A DNA stretch of 64,000 nt, from positions 868,001 to 932,000 of the forward strand of contig NZ_CP087164.1 in assembly GCF_021172045.1 (NCBI RefSeq). The letters run 5' to 3'. Both the position numbers and the translations under genes were made by a program. Under the pieces are notes generated by a model that made no database searches, was not told the DNA's origin, and was given only the letters and a program-made list of their open reading frames with translations. Below are positions 54,183-62,279 of this stretch, in pieces (position 1 is the stretch's first letter; every line of letters starts with the position of its first letter). This DNA comes from Capillimicrobium parvum. Lineage in GTDB: Bacteria > Actinomycetota > Thermoleophilia > Solirubrobacterales > Solirubrobacteraceae.

Positions 54183-56126
54183 TCACGTTGAGGCGCAACG
54201 AGAGAACTGGGAGGTGTTGTGCGGCGCCGGGACGGGGGTCGCCGTGGCCGTCACCGCCTGGCCGGCGGTCAAGCTTGAGACCGTTGCGGTGAAGCCTGCT
54301 TCTCCGGCCGCGTCGGTTGTTGTTGTCGTGGTGGCGATGAGTTGCTTGCCTTCGCCTTCGCCGGACGCGTTGCATGATGGGCTGCGGAACACCTCGACGC
54401 GATAGGTGGTCGAAGGTCGCGCACTGGTGAGCGTGCCGGTGATAGTGGTCTGTGTTCTAATCGTGGTGACCGATTCGATGGCCGGCGCGGGCTGGTTGTC
54501 ATTTGCGCCAGCGAGCAGCGCGATGCCGAGTTGCGTGTTGTCGAAGATCGAGTTGCCGAGGATCGCGTTGCCGCGGATGACATTGCCGGTCGGACTTACC
54601 ACCGATCCGTCGACGCCGACGCCGGCACCGCCGTTGAAGGCGATCGTGTTGCCTTGGCCGGGGTCGCTGCCGCCGATCGTGTTGTCGTTTGCGCCGGCGC
54701 TGAGGGCGATACCGTCGCCGCCGTTCGGCATCGGGCTCTGTCCTCCACGTCCGGTCCCGATGAAGTTGCCCTGCACGAAGTCGCCGGACGCCGAGTCGGT
54801 CATCGCGATCCCTGCACCGCTGTTGCCGGAGATGACGTTGCGAAGGGCCGGGGTCGCGCCGCCGATACGAATGCCGGCATGCGTTGGGGAGGTCGGCACG
54901 CCCGCAATAAGGATGCCGGTGCCGTTGGATAGCGGCTGGGTGCGCGCCCGCGCGAGTCCGATGTCGTTGCCGGCGACGACATTTGTGGAGGCGGTCAAAA
55001 AGAAGGAAATGCCGGCCTCACTGTTGCCAGAGATCAGGTTGCCCGACGTTTCACGGTCGCCGCCGATCATGTTGCCTTTTGCGTCAATTTGTAGCTCAAC
55101 GCCGACCTTGTTGGGGAGGGCGGCGTCACCGTCAGGCGTCGTGCCGATGTAGTTGCCGATCACGTTGTTCGCGCGACGAAAGATGGTGATACCGCGGTCG
55201 TTGCCGGAGATGACGTTTCGATCGGCGGGGGTGACCCCGCCGATCGTGTTGGAGTTACCGGACACGAGCACGCCGTACTCGTTGGGCAACGCTCCGGTCC
55301 CAGCAAGGTTGGTGCCGATGCGATTTCCGGCGACGAAGTTCCCACTGGCGGATTGCGCGATGAGGATGCCTGTGCCGTTGCCGGAAATCAGGTTTCCGGC
55401 GCCCGGGGCGCTTCCGCCCACCGTCGAGCCTACGCCGCCAACAAAGACGCCAAAACTGTTGCGCATCTGAGCGCCGCCAGCCGCGTCAGTCCCGATGAAG
55501 TTGCCCTCGATCAGATTCGAGTCTCCAACAAAGACTCCAACGTCGCTGTTTGCGACGACGTTGCGATCGGCCGGGGTCGTGCCGCCGATAGTGTTCGACG
55601 GGCTGGTTGCCCGCACACCGATCTTGTTCCCGTTCAGCCGGTTGCCAGCGATCACGTTCGAGCCGTTGTCCATCAGCACGATCGCCTTCTCGAAGCCTGT
55701 CATCGATAGCGACGCGACCCGGCTGTGCCCGGCCGTGATTTTCAGCCCAGTCAGCTGACGGTCGTTCAGCTGACGGTCGTTCTCGAAGTCGTTTTCCAGC
55801 TCGATCAAGGGCGTGCCGGCAAACCCCGGCTGCGTTCTGCCGTCGATCGACAGGGGACCGGTGACCGATGGCAGGCCGGTACTAGCATCAGCCGCAGTGC
55901 GCACCAGGATCGTGTGCACGCCACGTCCCGGGATATCGAAATGGACCTCGTCGGCGCCCGCCTGCGAGTTGGCCTGGAGGATCGCCGATCGCAGCGAACC
56001 CCGGCCCGAGTCGTTGGTGTTCGCCACCGTGAAGACGTCCGCCGACGCCGATGCCGCACCAGCCAGCGCTCCGCTGGCCATCACCGTCGCCCACAACCCG
56101 ACTCTGCTGAGCCTCCTGCTGCCCAT
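54183..56126 (-). CDS. Exported parallel beta-helix repeat protein
   Basis: The 647-residue protein starts at ATG 56126 behind GAGAGGG; a signal peptide (LSRVGLWATVMASGALAGAASASA) ends near residue 30. The mature part opens with FTVANTNDSGRGSLRSAILQAN, a motif shared by many cell-surface beta-helix proteins, followed by about a dozen Asn/Gly-rich coils of the type N.I.GN.IG, including repeated NTIGG.TPADRNVI and N.ISGN.GI. A C-terminal beta domain (ITGTLTSARPSTTYRVEVF) ends the protein. Third positions are less GC-rich than in neighbouring genes, which suggests recent acquisition with the island. Adhesin or polysaccharide-binding roles are possible. Confidence 0.82.
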   Translation of the reverse strand: MGSRRLSRVGLWATVMASGALAGAASASADVFTVANTNDSGRGSLRSAILQANSQAGADEVHFDIPGRGVHTILVRTAADASTGLPSVTGPLSIDGRTQPGFAGTPLIELENDFENDRQLNDRQLTGLKITAGHSRVASLSMTGFEKAIVLMDNGSNVIAGNRLNGNKIGVRATSPSNTIGGTTPADRNVVANSDVGVFVGDSNLIEGNFIGTDAAGGAQMRNSFGVFVGGVGSTVGGSAPGAGNLISGNGTGILIAQSASGNFVAGNRIGTNLAGTGALPNEYGVLVSGNSNTIGGVTPADRNVISGNDRGITIFRRANNVIGNYIGTTPDGDAALPNKVGVELQIDAKGNMIGGDRETSGNLISGNSEAGISFFLTASTNVVAGNDIGLARARTQPLSNGTGILIAGVPTSPTHAGIRIGGATPALRNVISGNSGAGIAMTDSASGDFVQGNFIGTGRGGQSPMPNGGDGIALSAGANDNTIGGSDPGQGNTIAFNGGAGVGVDGSVVSPTGNVIRGNAILGNSIFDNTQLGIALLAGANDNQPAPAIESVTTIRTQTTITGTLTSARPSTTYRVEVFRSPSCNASGEGEGKQLIATTTTTTDAAGEAGFTATVSSLTAGQAVTATATPVPAPHNTSQFSRCAST

Positions 56127-56455
56127 GCCCGCCCTCTCTCGCTGACAGCCCCGGCGCGACCCGCGCGGCTCACCGGCGCGTAAACTCTCAGACCCTAGAC
56201 GTACGCTTGAGCCAGGCTGCGTCTGACGGGCTCCGTCCCTTCTGACGGGCACCGCACCCCTTTGCGACGCCCCGGTCCCGCGCCGGTTCCGCGACAGGGT
56301 CTTTGTCGGGCCTTGTTGCAGCAGCCTGGTTGGCACCTTCGCAGCTTCTTGCGGCACGCGGTGAGGTGATGGCCGTAACGCAGCGTCAGCGACCAGTAGC
56401 CCGGCCGCCTACCGGAAGCCTGTCGCTCCCACCGACGCGACACCGGAGCGACGAC
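56127..56455. other. Intergenic region without recognisable genes
   Basis: This 329-bp stretch separates two divergent genes. Frames on both strands are open but Arg/Pro/Cys-rich and unlike any family. Promoters for both genes must lie here; no box pair was convincing. Confidence 0.4.
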
Positions 56456-56841
56456 ATGACCGTTGAGGATGGCGAGCACCATCGATATTTCGTCATGACG
56501 AAGGCGGATGAACGAGCCCTCACGGAATACGTCGAGGCCCTCCGCGGCGATGCCGAGTCCGAAGGGCACACCCTCCGCTACGTGATGATCCTGTCATCGG
56601 CCTTCCCCGGCCAGCACGACGGCCGGCACCCATTCGACGCGCGTGCTCGCGCGCTTCAGCAGGCCGAGGCCCAGCTCGTGTACCTCACTGCACAGGACCT
56701 TGTGCGATTGGCGCTCGAGGTAAGCAACGAGAGCTCTCGCCCCATGAGCGCGAAGTCCTGTCTTGGCCGCAGGCGCTCGACAAGGGCCAAGTTCGGGCAA
56801 CCGATATGGAACGTCTGCTCCCGGGCAAGGGCACCAGCTGA
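56456..56841 (+). pseudogene. Unknown gene, frameshifted (possible nuclease domain)
   Basis: From ATG 56456 behind GGAG the frame reads HHRYFVMTKADERALTEYVE, then GHTLRYVMILSSAFPGQHDG and ARALQQAEAQLVYLTAQDLV, a convincing globular segment. After about 56715 the same frame degenerates, while the neighbouring frame reads RELSPHEREVLSWPQALDKG and ends at TGA 56841. I infer one indel. The alternation of helix and VMILSS/LVYLTA strands recalls PD-(D/E)xK-type or related restriction domains, but no catalytic motif is clear, so function is left open. Confidence 0.45.
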
Positions 56842-57055
56842 TGGGTACGTTGATCCGCCTACAGGTCTCCTAATGTTCCTCCGTGGCGCGTCTTCCAGCA
56901 GGCGCTTGCGGCGCACGCAGACGATCGGGTGCCGCTCGAACGCCTCCGTGCCGAGTTCTTTCTTGCGGCCGCCGTCGAGTGAAAGGACGCTCTAGCCGCC
57001 CCAGCGGTCGCCGCGTTCGCGGGGGCATTATGCGACCTTTGGAGGACGCTTTCGG

Positions 57056-57352
57056 ATGGACTGCGGTCACCATGGACCTGGCTATGCCGACGATGTGGCC
57101 CCTGGAGAATTCGGCTTCAGCAACGCGATCTGTCCACGCGGCTGGTACGTCGTCGGCGGGGGCACGCAAGTGATCGGGCCGGGCATCGTGTTGAGATCGG
57201 GCAGCGACGGGCTGAAGGACTCGTGGACCGCGGAGATCTACAACGCGACCGACGCGCTGTCGGATGGGACCGAGACGGCCCGCCTGGCGGCTACGGCAAT
57301 GTGCGCGCGGGGCACGGGCGGTCTGCGGATTCGGTCGCGAGGCATCGGCTGA
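57056..57352 (+). CDS. Small protein with CPxGxxVVGGG motif, probably 5'-truncated
   Basis: The 98-residue frame follows TTTGGAGG. It contains ICPRGWYVVGGGTQV, SWTAEIYNATD and LAATAMCARG, a pattern I associate with the C-terminal modules of actinobacterial exported proteins (CP.G..VVGGG ... W.A...N.T ... A.CA), with a Cys pair likely to form a disulfide. No signal peptide is present, so it is either truncated or a fragment of a larger surface protein. Confidence 0.45.
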   Translation: MDCGHHGPGYADDVAPGEFGFSNAICPRGWYVVGGGTQVIGPGIVLRSGSDGLKDSWTAEIYNATDALSDGTETARLAATAMCARGTGGLRIRSRGIG

Positions 57353-57380
57353 TTTCGGCGGTCAGCGGGGGTGCGGGTTT

Positions 57381-57497
57381 TCAGACCCGGCGACGGTCAC
57401 CGCCGTCCCGCCGGCGTAGGAGCTCCTCGAGCGCGTCCGGGGTGCCGTTCACGGGGCCCGAGCGGGGGTGCTCGGCGAGCTGCCTGGCGGCGATCAT
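57381..57497 (-). CDS. Tiny ORF at the end of a phage-like gene run
   Basis: The 38-residue frame starts at ATG 57497: MIAARQLAEHPRSGPVNG then TPDALEELLRRRDGG. Codon usage is like its neighbours and the start overlaps a stop in another frame as ATGA. No family recognised; support is positional only. Confidence 0.35.
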   Translation of the reverse strand: MIAARQLAEHPRSGPVNGTPDALEELLRRRDGGDRRRV

Positions 57498-57558
57498 CGG
57501 ATCACCGCCACGCTGGGCGCAGCTGCGCGGGGCGGCGGGTCGGGCCAGAGCTTCCGCT

Positions 57559-57756
57559 TCAGGCCGAGATCTTCACGTCCATGATCAGCAGCGGCCCGCA
57601 CTGCCACTCGCGAATCGTCAGGTACCCCCAGCGGCGGGTGTTCCGCCAGCGCCCCCAGCTGTTCGGAAGCAGGTCGACGGCCCAGCCGCCGTGCCGCACC
57701 GTCAGGGCGGGCAGCGGGATGGCGAGCTCGTCGGCGAGTAGGAGTCGGACGTTCAT
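57559..57756 (-). CDS. Small phage-like protein, 65 residues
   Basis: Starts at ATG 57756 behind GGATCGGAGGCACGGC, a good ribosome-binding site. The sequence LTVRHGGWAVDLLPNSWGRW and TRRWGYLTIREWQCGPLLIM is rich in Trp and looks folded. I do not recognise it. It belongs to a run of very small, tightly packed minus-strand genes typical of phage or mobile elements. Confidence 0.5.
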   Translation of the reverse strand: MNVRLLLADELAIPLPALTVRHGGWAVDLLPNSWGRWRNTRRWGYLTIREWQCGPLLIMDVKISA

Positions 57757-57787
57757 GCCGTGCCTCCGATCCGTGCGTCATGCGGGA

Positions 57788-57949
57788 TCAACGTGCGGAC
57801 GCTGTGCGTCGTGTGCGTGGCTCGACGACGATCGCCCGGCCGCGGTCGCACGCCTCGATCACGCGGGCGTGCCGGCGGGCCTCCACGTCGCGGCCCTTCA
57901 TCGGGTGATCCCACCACTGGTCGCGCTGGTCGAGGTAGTGGAGGATCAC
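57788..57949 (-). CDS. Small phage-like protein, 53 residues
   Basis: GTG 57949 overlaps the previous gene's stop as GTGA, with GAGGAGGGCGGG upstream. Sequence ILHYLDQRDQWWDHPMKGRD then VIEACDRGRAIVVEP is plausible for a small soluble protein. No family recognised. Confidence 0.45.
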   Translation of the reverse strand: MILHYLDQRDQWWDHPMKGRDVEARRHARVIEACDRGRAIVVEPRTRRTASAR

Positions 57950-58116
57950 AGCCCGCCCTCCTCGATGATCGTGACGAGCGCGTTCTCGGACTCGTCGAGG
58001 ATCGAGGCGTCGCGGACCGTGGTCGTGCGCCACGTGTCCGGGCCGGTCGACTCCGTCGCGCTGATCAGGCAGAGGCCGAACTCGTCGAACAGTTCGGCCA
58101 GGCGGTCAGCGAGCAT
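57946..58116 (-). CDS. Small phage-like protein, 56 residues
   Basis: Starts at ATG 58116 behind GGAGGCGGCG and overlaps both neighbours. Sequence MLADRLAELFDEFGLCLIS then SENALVTIIEEGGL is amphipathic and acidic. No family recognised. Confidence 0.45.
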   Translation of the reverse strand: MLADRLAELFDEFGLCLISATESTGPDTWRTTTVRDASILDESENALVTIIEEGGL

Positions 58117-58579
58117 CGCCGCCTCCGATCCCCTGGTCGGAGAACCGTGCCTTCACGGCCTCCGACACCTGGGCCTTGCGGACCGCGGCGCGCGCCCGAG
58201 GGTTCTTCGCCGCCTGTCGGTCCCGGGCGTCGAGGCCGGTGCGCAGCTGGTCGACCGTCGCGCTCTCGCGGTTCGGCTTCGCGGCTTCGCGGGCCTTGAG
58301 CTCGTCGCCGGTCTGCTTGCGGGTGGAGACCGCCCGGCGGGCGGCCTCCTCGCGCTTTGCTTCTGCGTCTTGTCTGCCTGCGGCGGGATCCCGCTGGCGC
58401 GGACGGGGCCGATCATGGCCGATCCCACGAGATCCGCACGTACGACCGACGAGCAGGTTCACGATGATCGGGCCGTGTCGCCGAGACAGGTGGCCGGCCT
58501 GGACGCCGACGTTCCACTGCCACTCGCCGCCGAACCGGCCCATCCGCTCGGTCGGGCGGTGGGTGTACTGGACCTTCAT
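58106..58579 (-). CDS. Phage-like protein, 157 residues, possibly two fused genes
   Basis: Starts at ATG 58579, overlapping the previous stop as ATGA. The first 45 residues (MKVQYTHRPTERMGRFGGEW, GVQAGHLSRRHGPIIVNLLV) look folded; after a low-complexity Arg-rich joint, the remainder is a highly charged helix (EAKREEAARRAVSTRKQTGD ... VRKAQVSEAVKARF). The abrupt change suggests two original genes merged by an indel near 58430. No family recognised. Confidence 0.4.
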   Translation of the reverse strand: MKVQYTHRPTERMGRFGGEWQWNVGVQAGHLSRRHGPIIVNLLVGRTCGSRGIGHDRPRPRQRDPAAGRQDAEAKREEAARRAVSTRKQTGDELKAREAAKPNRESATVDQLRTGLDARDRQAAKNPRARAAVRKAQVSEAVKARFSDQGIGGGDAR

Positions 58580-58698
58580 CGGACGTCGACTCCGACGACG
58601 TCGCCCACGGCCTTGACGGTCTCGACGATGCTGTCGCCGCGGTCTGCGCGTTCCTGTAGGAGGGCGACGATCTCCCCAACCTTCGCGGAGTCGGACAC
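58576..58698 (-). CDS. Tiny phage-like protein, 40 residues
   Basis: GTG 58698: MSDSAKVGEIVALLQERADR then GDSIVETVKAVGDVVGVDVR, one amphipathic helix followed by a second, ending in an ATGA overlap with the next gene. No family recognised. Confidence 0.4.
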   Translation of the reverse strand: MSDSAKVGEIVALLQERADRGDSIVETVKAVGDVVGVDVR

Positions 58699-58805
58699 TC
58701 ACCGCCCGCCAGCTTCTCGAACTGGCCGGCCAGGGCGTGCAGGGCGCCGTCCGCGGTCTTGGCGGCCGACACCATCGGCGGCTCGAGGTCCGCCTTGGCG
58801 ACGAA
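58699..58805 (-). pseudogene. 3' remnant of a phage-like gene cut by an IS256 relic
   Basis: The segment FVAKADLEPPMVSAAKTADG then ALHALAGQFEKLAGG is open and helix-like but has no start; to its right the sequence becomes plus-strand IS256 transposase. It probably headed the small-gene run before the IS insertion. Confidence 0.35.
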
Positions 58806-59327
58806 CGGAGGCCGTCGAGCTCGTGCCCTGCTCGGCGCCCTGATGCGGGCGATCTTCACCGCCGGCTCGCTCCAACAGGCCCGTCAGCGGCTCGGCGGGG
58901 CGATCGCCCAACTCGAGCCCGGCTGCCGAAGCTCTCCGCGATGCTCGCCGACGCCGAAGACGACGTCCTCGCGTTCTACGCGTTCCCGGCCGAGCACTGG
59001 CCCAAGCTACGCAGCACCAACCCGTTGGAGCGCTTCAGCCGCGAGATCGGCCGCAGAACCGACGTCGTCGGCATCTTCCCCGACGACCCCTCGCTCATCC
59101 GGCTGGTCTCGATGCTCGCCATCGAGGCCAATGACGAGTGGCTGGTCGGGCGCGCCTACATCAGTCAGAAGTCGATGGCCGAAGTTCTTTCGCCCACGAA
59201 GGACCGGGCATTGACCATGACCAATGACGATCAGGAGGAGGCACCCGAGCTCGTCGCGGCCTGAGCAGCCACCACTTCACCGACGAGGTGAGCGCTGCTC
59301 TTACACCACATTCCGGGACTTGACTTC
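58806..59327 (+). mobile_element. IS256-family transposase relic with right terminal repeat
   Basis: Frame 1 reads ARALLGALMRAIFTAGSLQQ, and from about 58920 frame 0 continues LPKLSAMLADAEDDVLAFYA, AFPAEHWPKLRSTNPLERFS, EIGRRTDVVGIFPDDPSLIR and NDEWLVGRAYIS to a stop at 59264. This is the conserved C-terminal third of IS256 (Mutator-type) transposases, with the catalytic Glu region NPLER. TTACACCACATTCCGGGACT at about 59300 resembles the IS256 terminal repeat. The left two thirds and left repeat are missing and one frameshift is present, so the element is dead. Confidence 0.75.
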
Positions 59328-60030
59328 GAGCGCCGCGGTCACGAAGCGTGCCGCAGGCTGTGCGGTGACACGGCGTGCTCGATGCCGGCCCGGCGGGCGA
59401 GCCGGCGGACCACCCGGTGCCCGGCGAAGCGGCTCATGCGCTCGCCGTCGTCGCGGAGGAAGGTCGCGCCTGTCCTCGCGGCGGTCGAGCAGCGCGTTTA
59501 GCGCGCCGGCCGTCGGCGGCGCGAGCGCCACCGTCTGCCGCCCTTGCGCCGCAACGCGAGCGTGCAGTGCCCTCTCTCGAGCCCGAGGTCGGCGACGTTC
59601 GCGCCGACGACCTCCGACACGCGCAGCCCGTTCAGCGCCAGCAGGCACACGAGCGCGTGATCCCGCAGGCCGGCGCTAGCGCCCTCGTCGAGTAGCGCGC
59701 GGAGCCCTTGCGATCCACTCCGAGGCGCGGCGACTCGTCGCCGACACGCGGGCGGCGCACGCGCGTGACGGGCGAGCGCTCGATCGCGCCCTCGTCGAGG
59801 GCGTACGCATAGAAGCCTGACAGCGCCGGACAGCCTGCGCGCGACGGTCGAGGCCGCCACACTGGCCTCCTCGGCGGCGCGCACGAACGCGTCGACGTGG
59901 ACGGCGCCGCGCTTCGAGCGCATCGACGCAGAGGCGGGCGAGGAACGCGCCCCAGTCGCGTGCGTAAGCCTCGCGCATCGCCGGCTTGTAACCGGCGAGG
60001 AACGCCGTCGCGATGCTGTCGCTTCCACGC
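59328..60030 (-). pseudogene. Tyrosine integrase relic with several frameshifts
   Basis: Pieces in three minus-strand frames join into one recombinase: SIATAFLAGYKPAMREAYAR with DWGAFLARL (N-terminal core-binding), LSGFYAYALDEGAIERSPVT, GLRDHALVCLLALNGLRVSE (with the first catalytic Arg), VALAPPTAGALNALLD and SPHSLRHA with VTAALE (His-x-x-Arg box). At least four indels are needed. After VTAALE the sequence runs straight into the IS256 terminal repeat, so the IS inserted here and removed the catalytic Tyr. Confidence 0.7.
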
Positions 60031-60270
60031 CGGCGACGTCGAAGGCGGGCTCGATGCGCACGACGCGCTACTACCCCGCCGGCGGGCGCGATCGGCGGCC
60101 GGCGATCCACGTGCAGCGATTGCAGGTGTCTCGACGTCCGCCGAGCGCTACGATTTCGCCCGGACGCTCGACGTGCCGTTGAGCGTTGCTGGACCGGCGG
60201 TCCCTGGTCCGGGACGCGAAGCCGCGCGCGACGATCCGGGCACCCGAACCGCGAGATCACCGGAGGGGGC

Positions 60271-62220
60271 GTGAACCCGATCGAAACGCCAATCACTGCC
60301 GCCGTCCATCCACTCGAGCCGCTGAGCGCCGAGGAGATCGCACGGGCCACGGGGACCTTGCGCACCGAGCGCGACCTCGGCCCGAGCTGGCGCTTCGTGT
60401 TCGTGTTGCTCCACGAGCCGCGCCGCGCCGCCGCCGACTGGTCGTCCGGGGAGAGCGTCCCGCGTGAGGCGTTCGTCGTGCTCCGCGACCGCGAGTCGCG
60501 CGGCACGTACGAGGCGCTCGTCTCGCTGACCGACGACCGTGTCGTCTGGTTTCAGCGCAAGTCGGGCGTCCAGGCCCAGATCACGTTCGAGGAGTTCATG
60601 CAGTGCGAGCAGGTCGTGCGCTCCGACCCGCGCTGGCAGGAAGCGATGCGGGCGCGCGGCGTCGAGGACTTCTCGCTCTGCATGATCGACCCCTGGGCCG
60701 CCAGCCACACCATGCCCGATGACCATCCCGACGAGCGGCGCATCCTGCGGCCGCTGACGTGGGTCCAGTCCGAGCCGGGCGACAACGGGTACGCGCGGCC
60801 CGTCGAAGGGCTGATCTGCGTCGTGGACTGCGACGCCATGGCGGTCGTCGAGGTGATCGACCACGGGATCGTCCCCTTCCCGCCGCGGGCCGGCAACTAC
60901 GTCCCGGACCTGATGACGCGCGCGGGCAACGTCCCGGCGTTCACGGCGCTGCGCGACGACGTCCGGCCGATCGAGATCACCCAGCCCGAGGGCGCCAGCT
61001 TCACCGTCGACGGCCACGCCGTCAGCTGGCAGAAGTGGCGCGTGCGCATCTCCTTCAACGCGAAGGAGGGCCTCGTCCTGCACGACATCGGCTACGAGGA
61101 CGGCGGCCGTGTCCGGCCCATCATCAGCCGCGCGTCGCTGTCGGAGATGTACGTGCCCTACGGCGATCCGGCGCCCACGCACGCGTTCAAGAACGTCTTC
61201 GACATGGGCGAGTACGGGCTCGGCTGGCTGGCGAACCCGCTGACGCTCGGCTGCGACTGCCTCGGCGAGATCCGCTACTTCGACGGCGTCGTCAACGACC
61301 AGGACGGGCAGCCGGTCACGATCCCCAACGCGGTCTGCATGCACGAGGAGGACGCCGGCATCGGCTGGAAGCACACGAACTTCCACACCGAGGAAGTCGA
61401 GGTCCGGCGGCTGCGGCGGCTCGTGATCTCGACGATCGTGACCGTCGGCAACTACGAGTACGGCTACTTCTGGTACCTCTACACCGACGGCACGATCGAG
61501 TACGAGGTCAAGCTCACGGGCGTGATCTCGACGGGCGCCGTCGCACCCGGGCAACGGCCGCGCCACGGCACGCTCGTCGCGCCCGGACTGTACGGCCCGC
61601 ATCACCAGCACTTCTTCTGCGTGCGCCTGGACATGGCCGTCGACGGCGTGCAGAACACCGTCGTCGAGGTGGACTCCGAGCCGCTGCCCCCCGGCCCCGA
61701 CAACCCGCTCGGCACGGCGTGGGTGACGAAGCGCACCGAGCTGCGCACCGAGTCCGAGGCCCAGCGGATCATCGACCCGCTGCGCGCGCGCACGTGGCGC
61801 ATCGAGAACCCGAACGTGCGCAACACCGTCGGCGATCCGGTCGCCTACAACCTGATCCCGGGCGAGAACGTCCTCCCCATGGCCGAGGCCGACTCCGTGC
61901 AGGGCCGGCGCGCGGGCTTCGCCGCCAAGCACCTCTGGGTGACCCCGTACGCGGAGGGTGAGCGCTTCGCCGCCGGCGACTACCCCAACCAGCACCCCGG
62001 CGGCAGCGGCCTGCCCGAGTTCACCGCCGCCGACCGCCCGGTCGCCGACACGGACCTCGTCGTCTGGTACACGTTCGGCGCCCACCACGTCGTGCGTCCC
62101 GAGGACTGGCCCGTGATGCCGGCGACGCACATCGGCTTCAGGCTCAAGCCGAGCGGGTTCTTCGACGGCAACCCGGCCCTCGACATGCCGCGCAGCGCCG
62201 CGCACCACTGCCACGGCTGA
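60271..62220 (+). CDS. Copper amine oxidase (primary-amine oxidase)
   Basis: The 649-residue enzyme oxidises primary amines to aldehydes, giving H2O2 and ammonia, using copper and self-generated topaquinone. The catalytic base Asp is in NVFDMGEYGLGW (about 310), the TPQ precursor Tyr in TVGNYEYGYFW (about 393-396), copper histidines in GPHHQHFFCVRLD (about 445) with the third near the C-terminus. N-terminal N2/N3 domains precede. Start is GTG 60271 behind CGGAGGGGG. No signal peptide, so cytoplasmic, as for Arthrobacter-type enzymes. Adjacent to an acetylpolyamine amidohydrolase on the other strand. Confidence 0.93.
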   Translation: MNPIETPITAAVHPLEPLSAEEIARATGTLRTERDLGPSWRFVFVLLHEPRRAAADWSSGESVPREAFVVLRDRESRGTYEALVSLTDDRVVWFQRKSGVQAQITFEEFMQCEQVVRSDPRWQEAMRARGVEDFSLCMIDPWAASHTMPDDHPDERRILRPLTWVQSEPGDNGYARPVEGLICVVDCDAMAVVEVIDHGIVPFPPRAGNYVPDLMTRAGNVPAFTALRDDVRPIEITQPEGASFTVDGHAVSWQKWRVRISFNAKEGLVLHDIGYEDGGRVRPIISRASLSEMYVPYGDPAPTHAFKNVFDMGEYGLGWLANPLTLGCDCLGEIRYFDGVVNDQDGQPVTIPNAVCMHEEDAGIGWKHTNFHTEEVEVRRLRRLVISTIVTVGNYEYGYFWYLYTDGTIEYEVKLTGVISTGAVAPGQRPRHGTLVAPGLYGPHHQHFFCVRLDMAVDGVQNTVVEVDSEPLPPGPDNPLGTAWVTKRTELRTESEAQRIIDPLRARTWRIENPNVRNTVGDPVAYNLIPGENVLPMAEADSVQGRRAGFAAKHLWVTPYAEGERFAAGDYPNQHPGGSGLPEFTAADRPVADTDLVVWYTFGAHHVVRPEDWPVMPATHIGFRLKPSGFFDGNPALDMPRSAAHHCHG

Positions 62221-62279
62221 AATCCTCGGCGGGTGTCGAGGTCCTCAACGGCCTTGACCGGCGCGAGACGCCCAGACCG

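Noticed and set aside
57371-58843. Plus-strand frame of 490 codons over the small-gene run
   Set aside because: No ribosome-binding site, no motif, and strongly Arg/Ser/Pro-rich; the minus-strand small genes have proper starts and overlaps.
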